Source: Chloroflexota bacterium (GTDB taxonomy: Bacteria; Chloroflexota; Dehalococcoidia; JACQUO01). From it: 44,030 nt of DNA. Location of the stretch: positions 1-44,030 of the forward strand of contig JACQUO010000017.1 of assembly GCA_016210205.1 (NCBI GenBank). Reading direction: 5' to 3'. Both the position numbers and the translations under genes were made by a program. Of this stretch, positions 16,160 to 24,867 are shown in pieces. The notes beneath the pieces are model-generated. The model worked only from the letters and a program-made list of their open reading frames with translations. It was not told the DNA's origin and searched no databases. Position 1 is the first letter of the stretch, and each line of letters starts with the position of its first letter.

Positions 16160-16468
16160 ATGGAGATAATGTTTTCCCTTCTCCTGGTTCTGGGTATGTT
16201 CTATGTGGTCCTCATCCTGCCTCTGCAGTCGCAGAAGCGCCGGGTGCGCCGCTTGCAGGCGGAGCTCAAGGTGGGGGATGAGGTGGTGACGGCGGCGGGG
16301 CTCATCGGCCAGATTCGGGAGGTGGCCGGGGAGGAGGTCTCTCTGGCGCTGACCGAGGGTGTGGTAGTGCGTGTGGTCCGCAGCGCCATCTTAGAGCGTC
16401 GCCCTGCGGCGACAGCCATGCAGACTACTAATGAAGAGCCTCCGGCATCAGGGGGCTTGGGAGGATAG
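16160..16468 (+). CDS. yajC: Preprotein translocase accessory subunit YajC
   Basis: Small membrane protein of the SecDF-YajC complex. 102 residues with one membrane helix at about residues 3-21 (FSLLLVLGMFYVVLILPLQSQ) followed by the family's basic QKRRVRRLQAELKVGDEVVTAAGLIGQI. Position directly before secD and secF is the normal order. The secD ribosome site overlaps its last codons. Confidence 0.95.
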   Translation: MEIMFSLLLVLGMFYVVLILPLQSQKRRVRRLQAELKVGDEVVTAAGLIGQIREVAGEEVSLALTEGVVVRVVRSAILERRPAATAMQTTNEEPPASGGLGG

Positions 16469-16469
16469 C

Positions 16470-17852
16470 TTGTCCAAGCGAAGGATTTGGCTTCTGGCCC
16501 TGATTGTAGTCTTGTGGGGCCTCTCTGCCCTGGCCATCGCCAACGAGAACATCTCCCTGGCGCTCCCCGGCGGCAGCGTGGTGGATCGCCCCGGGCTGCG
16601 CTTGGGCCTGGACCTCAAGGGTGGCAGCCACCTGGTCTATGAGGCAGACCTGAGCGGCGTCTCCGCCACCGAGCGGGAGAGCCTCATGGAGGCGGCGGCG
16701 CAGACCATTGAGCGGCGCATCAACGCCTTCGGGGTGGCGGAGCCCATCATCCAGCGCCAGGGGGCCAACCGCATCTCGGTGCAGCTGCCGGGGGTGCGGG
16801 ACATCAGCCGGGCCATCATCCTCATCGGGCAGACGGCCCAGTTGGAGTTTTGGGAGCCCTTATTGGATACTGACGGCAGTGTGAAGTTCACTAACGAGGG
16901 CCTGCCCATGTTCTTCCGGGTGGCGGAGGGGTTGGGCAAAGACGGCCAGTCCAAGAAGCTGACCGGGGCCCTGCTCAAGCACAACACCGCTGTGGTCTTC
17001 GACCCCACCACTAACCAGCCCCAGGTCTCCTTCGAGTTCGATGAGGATGGGGCCTTGATTTTCCGCCAGGTCACCTCCCGGCTCATCAACAAGCCACTGG
17101 GCATTTTCCTGGATGGACAGCTCATCTCCGCTCCCACGGTCCGGGCCGTCATCAGCAACCGGGGCGTCATCGAGGGTCTCACCTTAGAGGAGGCCAGGAG
17201 TCTCTCCATCCAGCTCAACTCGGGCCGGTTGCCGGTACCCCTGACCATCGTGGAGCGGGAGGATGTGGACCCCACCCTGGGGGAGGACTCCATCCACAAG
17301 AGCCTGGTGGCCGGCGGCATCGGCCTGGGCATCGTTCTCCTCTTCATGATTATCTACTACCGCCTTCCGGGGCTGATGGCCAGTCTGGCCCTGGTGATGT
17401 ACGCCATGGTGCTGCTGGCTATCTTCAAGATGCTGCCGGTGACCCTGACCCTGGCGGGCATCGCCGCCTTCATCCTGTCCATCGGTATGGCGGTGGATGC
17501 CAATATCCTCATCTTCGAGCGGATGAAGGAGGAGCTGTGGGGCGGGCGCACCCTGGGCGCCGCCATCGAGACCGGCTTCAACCGGGCCTGGTCCTCTATC
17601 CGTGACAGCAACCTCTCCACCATCATCACCTGTGTCATCCTGTACTGGTTCGGGAACAACTTTGGGGAGGCCCGGCTCATGGGTTTCGCCTTGACCCTCT
17701 TTATTGGCGTGGTGGTGAGCATGTTCACCGCCATCACGGTCACCAGGACCTTCCTGCGCCTCTTTGTGGGCACGGGGATGGCCCAGAGGCTGGGCCTCTT
17801 CACCGCCCAGGGGGCGCGAAGTGGCTCGGCCACCTCCCAAGGGGGTGCCTAG
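16470..17852 (+). CDS. secD: Protein translocase subunit SecD
   Basis: With SecF, uses proton motive force to pull exported proteins off SecYEG. 460 residues from TTG at 16470, chosen because GGGAGGAT lies five bases upstream and the product then starts SKRRIWLLALIVVLWGL, the first membrane helix. An ATG 39 bases upstream lies inside yajC without a ribosome site. DLKGG at 48-52 is the family marker; a large periplasmic domain follows, then five more helices with the AFILSIGMAVDANILIFERMKEE motif. Confidence 0.96.
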   Translation: MSKRRIWLLALIVVLWGLSALAIANENISLALPGGSVVDRPGLRLGLDLKGGSHLVYEADLSGVSATERESLMEAAAQTIERRINAFGVAEPIIQRQGANRISVQLPGVRDISRAIILIGQTAQLEFWEPLLDTDGSVKFTNEGLPMFFRVAEGLGKDGQSKKLTGALLKHNTAVVFDPTTNQPQVSFEFDEDGALIFRQVTSRLINKPLGIFLDGQLISAPTVRAVISNRGVIEGLTLEEARSLSIQLNSGRLPVPLTIVEREDVDPTLGEDSIHKSLVAGGIGLGIVLLFMIIYYRLPGLMASLALVMYAMVLLAIFKMLPVTLTLAGIAAFILSIGMAVDANILIFERMKEELWGGRTLGAAIETGFNRAWSSIRDSNLSTIITCVILYWFGNNFGEARLMGFALTLFIGVVVSMFTAITVTRTFLRLFVGTGMAQRLGLFTAQGARSGSATSQGGA

Positions 17853-18986
17853 ATGACGGACTTTGTAGGCAAACGCAGCTTTTTCTTCATCTTCTCCGGA
17901 GTCTTGCTCCTGGCGGGGCTGGTCTCCCTGCTCCTGCCTGGGGGGCTAACCCGGGGCATCGAGTTCTCCAGCGGCACTATCATGACCCTGTCCTTCCGCC
18001 GGCCGGTGGCGGTGGGCGACCTGCGGGCCAAGCTTTCTGCCCAGGGTCTGGATGTCATAGTCCAGCACGCTCCCAAGGCGGGCTACCTGCTGGTGCCCCT
18101 GCCGGCCAAAGAGGGCGTGCCGACGCCCGCCCCTAAAGAGCAACTGCAGGTGGTCCTGGGCGAGCGGTTCGGCGGGGTGAGGCTCCTGGACTTCGATGCT
18201 GGGGGGCTGGTGGCCGTCTTCGCCGGCGAGGTGAAGGCTGAGCTCCTATCTCAGGCCATGGCGGCCCTGGGCTACAAGGAGCAGGCTCTTAAGGTGGATG
18301 AGTTCCTGGTGCACACCGAGTCTTTGAGCGAGGCGCGCCTGGGCCAGTTGAGCACTGCTCTGGCCAAGGACTTGGGCCCGGTGGACATCTACAATGTGTA
18401 TTCGGTGTCGCCCATCATGGCGGTGGAGAAGGTGCAGTACTCCTTCTATGCGGTGCTGGCGGCGGCGGTGGGGATTCTGCTTTACATCGCCTTTGCCTTT
18501 CGGCAGGTACCCAACCCCTTCCGCTACGGCGTCTGCGCCCTGGTGGCCCTGGTGCACGATGTGCTCATCGCCGTGGGCGTTTACTCCATCCTGGGGCGGT
18601 TCTTTAACCTGGAGGTGAACATCATGTTCATCGCCGCCGTACTCACGGTGCTGGGGTACAGCGTCCACGATACCATCGTGGTCTTCGACCGCCTGCGGGA
18701 GAACCAGGCTCGCTATCCTAACCAGCCCTTCGTTCAACTGGTGAACAGAAGCATTGTGGAGACCCTGGGACGTTCCATCAACACCTCCCTCACCCTGGTC
18801 TTCACCCTGGTGGCTCTCCTGCTCTTCGGGGGTGTCACCATCGCCGGCTTTGTCCTGGTGCTTCTGGTGGGCGTGGTGATAGGGACTTACAGCTCCATTT
18901 GCATCGCCGCTCAGCTTCTGGTAGTATGGCGAGGGAGAGGTCGGCAGAAACCATCAATAGCTACGCGTCAGGCGGCAACCAGATAG
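17853..18986 (+). CDS. secF: Protein translocase subunit SecF
   Basis: Partner of SecD. 377 residues. The ATG follows the secD stop with no gap. The first helix (about 9-31) leads to RGIEFSSG, a variant of the usual GIDFTGG. The conserved helices include YSVHDTIVVFDRLREN and RSINTSLTLVFTLVALLLFGG. The soluble part between helix 1 and 2 is somewhat longer than in E. coli SecF. A structured region and possible terminator follow. Confidence 0.96.
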   Translation: MTDFVGKRSFFFIFSGVLLLAGLVSLLLPGGLTRGIEFSSGTIMTLSFRRPVAVGDLRAKLSAQGLDVIVQHAPKAGYLLVPLPAKEGVPTPAPKEQLQVVLGERFGGVRLLDFDAGGLVAVFAGEVKAELLSQAMAALGYKEQALKVDEFLVHTESLSEARLGQLSTALAKDLGPVDIYNVYSVSPIMAVEKVQYSFYAVLAAAVGILLYIAFAFRQVPNPFRYGVCALVALVHDVLIAVGVYSILGRFFNLEVNIMFIAAVLTVLGYSVHDTIVVFDRLRENQARYPNQPFVQLVNRSIVETLGRSINTSLTLVFTLVALLLFGGVTIAGFVLVLLVGVVIGTYSSICIAAQLLVVWRGRGRQKPSIATRQAATR

Positions 18987-19041
18987 GTCGGTGACCTGAG
19001 CCGCCGGGCCTGCCTGGGGCGGGCAGCGGAGCCGAGGGCCG

Positions 19042-19090
19042 CGGGACCCAGCCCACCGTGGGTGCGAAGGTGGGGATGAGTCCCGTTTTT
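19042..19090 (+). promoter_or_regulatory. Structured leader / terminator-like hairpin before the metal exporter
   Basis: CGGGAC (19042-19047) pairs with GTCCCG (19080-19085), enclosing CCCACC (19052-19057) with GGTGGG (19069-19074), and TTTTTCTTT follows directly. The outer stem plus T run is a terminator shape, placed 15-25 bases before the exporter ATG. It may end the secDF transcript, or serve as the off-switch of a metal-sensing leader whose sensing part would be the GC-rich stretch 18990-19041. That stretch contains CCTGAGC and CGCCGGG, loosely like parts of NiCo riboswitches, but I cannot fold it to that consensus. Confidence 0.45.
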
Positions 19091-19105
19091 CTTTGGGGAG
19101 GAGCC

Positions 19106-20077
19106 ATGGTCAAGCCCAGGACTAAGGCCGCTGCGGTCTCTTTGGCGTCTGTTTCCTTGCTTATTGCCCTCAAGATAAGCGCAAGCTTTTACATGGGGAG
19201 CATAAGCGTCCTCTCGGAAGCCCTGCACAGCGTGGCCGATTTCGCTGCTTCTCTTACCACCTTCTTAAGCCTTCGTATTGCCGACCAGCCCCCTGACGCC
19301 GAGCATCCCTTCGGCCATGGCAAGGCAGAGAATGTGAGCGGTGTGGTAGAGGCGGGTCTTATTGTCATCACCGCTGCATTTATCTTCTGGGAGGCGGGCC
19401 AGAAAATTCTGGAGGGTGCGGAGCTCCGGGCATTGGACCTGGGCATGGCACTCATGACCTTCTCAGCCCTGGTATCGGTGGTCGTCTCCCGCTACTTGTA
19501 TCGTGTGGCCAGAGAGACTGGATCGTTGGCCCTGGAAGCCGATGCCCGCAATTACAGCATCGACATCTGGACGGCGCTGGGGGTATTTGCCGGGCTGCTG
19601 GTGGTCCGTCTTACAGGGATAGCCATTATCGACCCTTTGGTAGCCATCGGCGTGGGCTTCTTCATCCTCCGAGCCGCCTATGGCATTGGCGTCCGCTCCT
19701 TCTGGGGGCTGGTGGACACCCGTCTCCCGGAGTCCGAGGAGGCGGTCATTCGCGCCTGCATCGACGAGCATCTGCGGCGGGAGGTGGTGGGCTTCCACGG
19801 GCTGCGCACCCGCAGGGCGGGGCGGGAGCGACACATTGACCTCCACCTGGTGGTAGCCCCCGATGCCAGCGTCGAGGAGGCCCATCGTCTCTGCGACCAC
19901 CTGGAGGCGGACATCAGGGTCAAGCTGCCCTACAGCAACGTGACCATCCATGTGGAGCCGTGCCAGGGCAATCCTCCTGACTGCCTCTATGGCTGTCCCG
20001 TGGGCAAGACCAAGCCCTGTTTCTGGGACGAGGAGACGGTGGGGCGGCGGAAAGGTGAGGACCTCTGGAAGGACTGA
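19106..20077 (+). CDS. Cation diffusion facilitator (CDF) metal exporter with Cys-rich tail
   Basis: Proton-driven exporter of divalent metals (Zn, Fe, Mn, Co or Ni; substrate unknown). 323 residues from the ATG at 19106, chosen for GGGGAGGAG just upstream; a GTG 48 bases earlier lies inside the hairpin leader. The transport site is recognisable in helix 2 as HSVADF, and HPFGHGKAENV is the family signature; a second xxxxD site falls at ALEADARNYSIDIW. The C-terminal cytoplasmic domain ends VTIHVEPCQG and is then extended by four cysteines (CQGNPPDCLYGCPVGKTKPC), not part of the basic fold and likely metal-binding. Converges on pabC with a four-base gap. Confidence 0.92.
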   Translation: MVKPRTKAAAVSLASVSLLIALKISASFYMGSISVLSEALHSVADFAASLTTFLSLRIADQPPDAEHPFGHGKAENVSGVVEAGLIVITAAFIFWEAGQKILEGAELRALDLGMALMTFSALVSVVVSRYLYRVARETGSLALEADARNYSIDIWTALGVFAGLLVVRLTGIAIIDPLVAIGVGFFILRAAYGIGVRSFWGLVDTRLPESEEAVIRACIDEHLRREVVGFHGLRTRRAGRERHIDLHLVVAPDASVEEAHRLCDHLEADIRVKLPYSNVTIHVEPCQGNPPDCLYGCPVGKTKPCFWDEETVGRRKGEDLWKD

Positions 20078-20081
20078 GGCC

Positions 20082-20966
20082 TTAAGGGGAAGCGGTCTCC
20101 CGGGCCACCAGTGCCCGGTAGCCCCGGCGCAGTCTTTGGGTGAGGGGGCCTTCTTGGCCTGGCCCCAGGGCCTTTCCATTCACCGCCGTCAGGGCCATGA
20201 CCTCCAGCACCGAGTTGCAGAGGAAGGCTTCTTCGGCTTGGGCCAGCTCCTGGGGATAAATCTCCCGCTCCTCTGCCTTCAGCCCCAGCGATGTCGCCAG
20301 CTCCAAGATGGCCTCCCGGGTGACGCCGGGGAGGGGGCCTGAGCCTAAGGCCGGGGTGGATAGGACCGCGCCGGCCACCAGGAAGAGGTTGGTGGTGCCC
20401 CCTTCCGCCAGAGCGCCCTTCTCATTGCAGAAGAGGGCTTCGTTGGCCCCCGCGGCCAGGGCCTCCCGCCGTCCCAAGATATAAGGAAGGTAGTGGGAGG
20501 TCTTGTGCCCGGCCTCCGGGGAGCGGCTGAAGATGGGCACGGCCGAGATGTGCCCGCGGTAGCCCAGGGCGTAGTCCGCTTCAGCGGGTGGGGTATAGGG
20601 CTGCGCCTGAACCAGCAGGGTGGGGGTTCCGTAGGCCCTGGGGTTGGGGACGGCCTCGGCCTCCCCCGGGGAGAGGGTGAGGCGGAGGCGGGCCTCTTTC
20701 AGGCCGTTGGCTTCTAATGTGTCAGAGACCGCCGCCCTGAGGGTGTTCGCGTCGGGGCAGGCCATCCCCAGGGCCCGGGCCGAGGCGGCCAGGCGCGCCA
20801 GGTGTCGCTCCTGACGGAAGAAGCGGCCCCCGTAGGCCCGCATGGTCTCGAAGAGGCTGTAGCCGTAGAGGAAGCCGTGGTCCAGGGGCGAGAGGCGCGC
20901 TTCGGCCAGGGGCAGCAGTTTCCCATTGAGATAGACTATGGTCGCGTCACGCAAATGAGGATACAT
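20082..20966 (-). CDS. pabC: Class IV aminotransferase, likely aminodeoxychorismate lyase PabC
   Basis: PLP enzyme that releases pyruvate from aminodeoxychorismate to give p-aminobenzoate. 294 residues. Lys155 in GHKTSHYL is the PLP-binding lysine; LDHGFLYGYSLFETMRAY and EGGTTNLF are family signatures. Branched-chain and D-amino acid aminotransferases share the fold, so the role is inferred from being third in a minus-strand order pabB-pabA-pabC. It is separated from pabA by 243 bases containing repeat copy C. Confidence 0.85.
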   Translation of the reverse strand: MYPHLRDATIVYLNGKLLPLAEARLSPLDHGFLYGYSLFETMRAYGGRFFRQERHLARLAASARALGMACPDANTLRAAVSDTLEANGLKEARLRLTLSPGEAEAVPNPRAYGTPTLLVQAQPYTPPAEADYALGYRGHISAVPIFSRSPEAGHKTSHYLPYILGRREALAAGANEALFCNEKGALAEGGTTNLFLVAGAVLSTPALGSGPLPGVTREAILELATSLGLKAEEREIYPQELAQAEEAFLCNSVLEVMALTAVNGKALGPGQEGPLTQRLRRGYRALVARETASP

Positions 20967-21006
20967 TACCCTTGTCCTTTCCTAAGGGTCATACCTCACC
21001 CCCTGG

Positions 21007-21164
21007 CCCCCTCTCTTGTGGGAGAGGGAGTAGCTCTGGGAGCTGGGGGACACCCCCAGACCCCCGCCAAAGGGGCAAGGCCCCTCTGGACTCCCCCTCT
21101 CGTCCGGCTGGCAACGGCGGCGCAACCCAGTCACCCCCAGACCCCCGGCGGGGGCTTTGCCCCC
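21007..21164. repeat. Modular hairpin element, copy C (with a second partial unit)
   Basis: CCCTCTC/GAGAGGG (21009-21028), CTGGGGG-ACA-CCCCCAG (21043-21059), AGGGGC-AAG-GCCCCT (21071-21085). A partial repeat then follows: CACCCCCAGACCCCCG and the hairpin GGGGGC-TTT-GCCCCC (21150-21164). Lies between pabA and pabC, inside what otherwise looks like one operon. Confidence 0.75.
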
Positions 21165-21209
21165 AGCACCCCATAGGGCGGCCAATAACCTGACAGGACA
21201 CTAGCTCCG

Positions 21210-21797
21210 TCAAGGCCGTCTCCAGGTGGCGTCGCGGCAGGACAAGAAGCGGCGCAGGATGTCGTGTCCCGCGGGGGTCATGATGGACTCCGGGTGGAAC
21301 TGGACTCCCTCCACCACGAAGCTCCGGTGCCTCAGCCCCATGACCACGCCGTCCTCGGTCCGGGCGGAGACCTCCAGGCAGGGGGGGATGAAGTCTGCCG
21401 CCACCACCAAGGAATGGTAGCGCCCCGCCGGGAACGGGTTGGGCAGGCCCTGAAAGATGGTCTGGCCGTCGTGGTGGATGGGGGAGGGCTTGCCGTGCCG
21501 GGGCACAGGGGCCCGCACCACCCGGCCCCCATAGACATGCCCGATGGCCTGGTGCCCCAGGCATACCCCCAGGATGGGGACCTCCCCGCCGAAGCGGGCG
21601 ATGGCCTCGTTGGTGATGCCCGCCTCCAGCGGAGTGCAGGGGCCGGGGGAGAGGATGAGGTGGCTGGGGGCAAGCCGCGCGATGTCCGCCAGGCCAATCT
21701 GGTCGTTGCGGAAGACCGCCGGCTCCCCGCCCAGCTCCCCCACATACTGGGCCAGGTTATAGACGAAGGAATCGTAGTTGTCGATGATGAGTATCAC
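21210..21797 (-). CDS. pabA: Aminodeoxychorismate/anthranilate synthase glutaminase subunit PabA
   Basis: Class I glutamine amidotransferase that supplies ammonia to PabB. 195 residues. Catalytic Cys79 is in GVCLGHQA; the His-Glu pair is in VQFHPESI near residue 165; the oxyanion region LSPGPCTPLEAG is present. The ATG overlaps the pabB stop by four bases (ATGA). In many bacteria one such subunit also serves TrpE; no trp genes are in the window, so both uses are possible. Confidence 0.94.
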   Translation of the reverse strand: MILIIDNYDSFVYNLAQYVGELGGEPAVFRNDQIGLADIARLAPSHLILSPGPCTPLEAGITNEAIARFGGEVPILGVCLGHQAIGHVYGGRVVRAPVPRHGKPSPIHHDGQTIFQGLPNPFPAGRYHSLVVAADFIPPCLEVSARTEDGVVMGLRHRSFVVEGVQFHPESIMTPAGHDILRRFLSCRDATWRRP

Positions 21798-23215
21798 GGC
21801 GACTCCGAATTCAGGCCCAGGGATTGGACTAGGGCGCGGCCCTTGGCCAGGGTCTCCTGGTACTCCTCCTCGGGGTCGGAGTCATAGACCACGGCGCCTC
21901 CCACCTGGAAGTAGGCCCGGTTGCCCTTCACCAGGAAGGTGCGGATGGCGATGTTCAGGTCCAGGTCGCCGCCGAACCCCAGATAGCCGATGGCGCCGGT
22001 ATAGACGCTACGTCGGGTGGGCTCCAGCTCCTCGATAATCTCCATGGCCCGCACCTTGGGGGCGCCGGTGATGGAGCCTCCGGGGAAGGTGGCCCGCAGG
22101 AGGTCGAAGGCGGCCTGGCCCTCACGGAGCTGGCCTTCTACGGTGGAGGTGAGGTGGAAGACGGTGGGGAAGGTCTCCAGGAGGCAGAGCTCCGTCACCT
22201 TCACCGTGCCGTAGCGGCAGACCCGCCCCAGGTCGTTGCGCTCCAGGTCCACAATCATGACATTCTCGGCCCGGTCCTTCTCCGAGGCCAGCAGCGCTTT
22301 GGCCCGGGCTTCGTCCTCGGCGGGGGTCTGGCCCCGCGGGCGGGTCCCCTTGATGGGCCGGGTCTGGGCCCGGTCGCCCCGCAGGCGCAGGAAGCGCTCC
22401 GGCGAGGCGCTCACCACCGTGAGGTCGCCGTAGTTCAGATAGGCGGCGAAGGGGGCGGGGTTGAGGGCCCGCAGGCGCCGGTAGAGGGCCCAAGGGGGGA
22501 GGGGCAAATCCGCCTCGAAGCGCTGGGAGAGGTTCACCTCGAAGATGTCCCCGGCGATGATGTAGTCCCGGGCCCGGGCCACCGCCGCCAGATAGCCCTC
22601 ATGGGTGAAGTTGGAGCGCAGATAGGAGGAGCGAGCCTGGGGGATGGGCTCCCCGGCCTGGCCGCGGGGTCGGCCCGCCAGCTTCCTCTGGATTTCCTTG
22701 AGCCGGCGGTGGGCCCGGTCAACCCGTGAGCTGCCTGGAGGCTCGGGCAGCCCGGTGGAGGCGAGGTAGGCCTTCCCGGTGAGGTGGTCGTAGGCCAGGA
22801 CGGTGTCGTAGAAACCGAGGTAGCTCTCGGGCAGGGCCAGGTCGTCCTGGGCGCGACTGGGCAGCCGCTCGATAAAGCGACCCAGGTCGTAGCTCAGATA
22901 GCCCACGGCCCCGCCCCAGAAGGGGATGGGGGAATCGGGGGCCTCCAGGCGGCAGGAGGCCATAAGCTCCTTGAGGACGGCGAAGGGATGGCCCTGCCGG
23001 CGCTCTTTCTTCCCGGCACGGCGGAGGGTGATGTCCGGTCCCCGGCTGTGGAGCACCAGGAAAGGCTCCACTCCCATGAAGGAGAAGCGGCCTAGCTTGC
23101 CGGGGTCCATGCCGCTGTCCAGGAAGAAGCTATGGGGCTCCGCATGGAGCAGGTTAAAGGCCTGCAAGGCGTCGCCGGGCGGGGTGAACTCCTGGATTAG
23201 GGGCAACTGGGCCAT
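21794..23215 (-). CDS. pabB: Aminodeoxychorismate synthase component I PabB
   Basis: Converts chorismate to 4-amino-4-deoxychorismate for folate. 473 residues. RPIKGTRPRG with Lys289 marks ADC synthase; anthranilate synthase has Ala at this place (PIAGT). The chorismate-binding C-terminal part shows NVMIVDLERNDLGRVC, FPGGSITGAPKVRAMEII and VGGAVVYDSDPEEEYQE. Start ATG has a GGGAG about 12 bases upstream. First gene of the pab operon; repeat copy D lies in the divergent spacer to hemW. Confidence 0.94.
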   Translation of the reverse strand: MAQLPLIQEFTPPGDALQAFNLLHAEPHSFFLDSGMDPGKLGRFSFMGVEPFLVLHSRGPDITLRRAGKKERRQGHPFAVLKELMASCRLEAPDSPIPFWGGAVGYLSYDLGRFIERLPSRAQDDLALPESYLGFYDTVLAYDHLTGKAYLASTGLPEPPGSSRVDRAHRRLKEIQRKLAGRPRGQAGEPIPQARSSYLRSNFTHEGYLAAVARARDYIIAGDIFEVNLSQRFEADLPLPPWALYRRLRALNPAPFAAYLNYGDLTVVSASPERFLRLRGDRAQTRPIKGTRPRGQTPAEDEARAKALLASEKDRAENVMIVDLERNDLGRVCRYGTVKVTELCLLETFPTVFHLTSTVEGQLREGQAAFDLLRATFPGGSITGAPKVRAMEIIEELEPTRRSVYTGAIGYLGFGGDLDLNIAIRTFLVKGNRAYFQVGGAVVYDSDPEEEYQETLAKGRALVQSLGLNSESP

Positions 23216-23326
23216 TTCGCCGTTATGCTCCCAGCCGAGATTGGGACATCCCAGAAAAGGGTGTCTAAAGGAGAATTATAGGCCATTTCCCCCCATTCCT
23301 CAACGATGTTATGATGAGGCCATGTG

Positions 23327-23471
23327 GCAACGCCTGGCGACCATCCCCCTGACCCCCTTCCCGCCCAGGAAGGGGGAATTGGATGAAGCTGGGGGGCACC
23401 CCTTCGCTTCGCTCAAGGGCAGGCCCCAGACCCCCGACCAGGGGGCGTCGCCCCCTGGTAACCCCCGTTGC
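23327..23471. repeat. Modular hairpin element, copy D
   Basis: Inverted ends GCAACG (23327-23332) and CGTTGC (23466-23471). CCCCCTTCC with GGAAGGGGG (23353-23376). The middle hairpin CTGGGG...CCCCAG is interrupted by about 20 extra bases. The third hairpin is ACCAGGGGGC-GTC-GCCCCCTGGT, ten perfect pairs (23437-23459). Its left end 23331-23350 is identical to copy B. It occupies the divergent pabB/hemW spacer and ends 13 bases before hemW. Confidence 0.8.
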
Positions 23472-23484
23472 TAGACGGTCTCTT

Positions 23485-24690
23485 ATGATGAGTGATGCCC
23501 CCCTGGCCCTCTACATCCACATCCCCTTTTGCCGCACCCGCTGCCGCTATTGCGACTTCAACACTTATGCTGGCAGCCAGGGCCTTGTCCCCGCCTACTG
23601 CGGCGCTCTGGCGCAGGAGGCCAGGTTCTGGGCCGCCGCCCTGGGAACCCCAGAGGTGGCTACCATCTATTTCGGCGGGGGCACCCCCAGCCTGCTCCCA
23701 GTCCCGGAGGTCCAGGGCCTGCTTGGCGCCGTCCGGGACGCTTTCCCCGTGGCCCCCGCCACGGAGATTTCCCTGGAGGCCAACCCCGGCACTGTCGATG
23801 AGGGGTATCTGGCGGGCCTGCGGGCCGTGGGGGTCAATCGCTTAAGCTTGGGTGTTCAATCCTTCCAGGGGCGTTTTCTGCGCCTTTTGGGGCGCGGCCA
23901 CAGCGCTGCCCAGGCCCGCGAGGCCGTGGCCGCTGCCCGCCGGGCGGGCGGCGACAACCTGGGCCTGGACCTTATCTATGGCCTCCCGGGGCAGTCGCTG
24001 GGGGACTGGCGGGCGGACCTGGGGGCCGTCCTGGCCCTGGGTCCGGAGCATCTCTCCCTCTACGCCCTGGAGGTGGCCGAGGGGACGCCCCTGGCCGCGG
24101 ACCTGGCCCAGGGCCGCCTCCCTGCCCCCGACCCGGACTTGGCGGCGGACATGTATCTCCTGGCTGAGGAGTCCCTGGCCCAGGCGGGCTACCTTCACTA
24201 TGAGCTTTCCAACTGGGCCCGCCCCGGGCGGGAGTGCCGCCACAACCTGGCCTACTGGCGCAACGGCCCTTATTTGGGCCTGGGGGCTGGGGCCCACTCC
24301 TGGCTGGGAGGGATGCGCTTCGCCAACGTCTCCCGGCCGGAGGACTATATCAGGCTGGCCCACGCCTTGGCCGAGGCCAGGCCGGCCCGCCCGGGAGCGA
24401 TGGCGGCGCTCCTGGCTGTGGCCCCCTGGGTGGCCGAGCGCGAGACCATCTCCGCTCGGCTGGAGCTGGTGGAGACGGTCATGATGGGGCTGCGCCTGGT
24501 GGCGGGCCTGGGGCTGGAGGCTTTTCGGGAGCGTTTCGGCGTGGGGGTGGCGGCTGCCTTTCCCGGCGCCGTGGAGGAGCTGGGCGCCCAGGGCCTGCTA
24601 GAGACAGCCCAAGGCCACCTGCGCCTGACGCCGCGGGGACGGCTTTTGGGGAACCAGGTCTTCTCTCGCCTGCTGTCCTCGGGTCTATGA
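23485..24690 (+). CDS. hemW: Radical SAM heme chaperone HemW
   Basis: HemN-like radical SAM protein that delivers heme to target proteins; formerly called oxygen-independent coproporphyrinogen oxidase. 401 residues. The cluster motif is CRTRCRYCDF with Cys16, Cys20 and Cys23; the CDF ending and lack of HemN's extra cysteine mark HemW. FGGGTPS, NRLSLGVQSF, GLDLIYGLPGQ and HNLAYWRNGPYLGLGAGAHS are conserved blocks. ATG at 23485 or 23488; an in-frame start at 23383 would translate repeat copy D and is rejected. Confidence 0.93.
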   Translation: MMSDAPLALYIHIPFCRTRCRYCDFNTYAGSQGLVPAYCGALAQEARFWAAALGTPEVATIYFGGGTPSLLPVPEVQGLLGAVRDAFPVAPATEISLEANPGTVDEGYLAGLRAVGVNRLSLGVQSFQGRFLRLLGRGHSAAQAREAVAAARRAGGDNLGLDLIYGLPGQSLGDWRADLGAVLALGPEHLSLYALEVAEGTPLAADLAQGRLPAPDPDLAADMYLLAEESLAQAGYLHYELSNWARPGRECRHNLAYWRNGPYLGLGAGAHSWLGGMRFANVSRPEDYIRLAHALAEARPARPGAMAALLAVAPWVAERETISARLELVETVMMGLRLVAGLGLEAFRERFGVGVAAAFPGAVEELGAQGLLETAQGHLRLTPRGRLLGNQVFSRLLSSGL

Positions 24691-24867
24691 GCCATCATTT
24701 CCTCCGGCTGTTTGTGCTCACTTGTTCCCACAAAAGGCGGCCCGATTCTTACCGGTGAAATTATTCAAGTTGCATCCCAAAAGGTCTAGCCATCTCCTCT
24801 TTTGTGATGTAGAATGCATTTGCGTTCAGGTGTAGTTCAAGAGAGGTTTGTAGAGACAGGTGTTCCC

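Noticed and set aside
16431-16469. Upstream ATG for secD
   Set aside because: Inside yajC without ribosome site; TTG at 16470 has GGGAGGAT at the right distance.
18987-19105. Call of a NiCo or yybP-ykoY riboswitch
   Set aside because: Only short pieces resemble the consensus and their order does not fit; reported as an unnamed structured leader.
20990-21180. CRISPR-like array from repeated CCCCCAGACCCCCG units
   Set aside because: Two unequal units with no regular spacers; better explained as hairpin element copy C plus a partial unit.
23383-23484. N-terminal extension of hemW
   Set aside because: It translates repeat copy D and precedes the conserved HemW start at MMSDAPLALYIHIPF.
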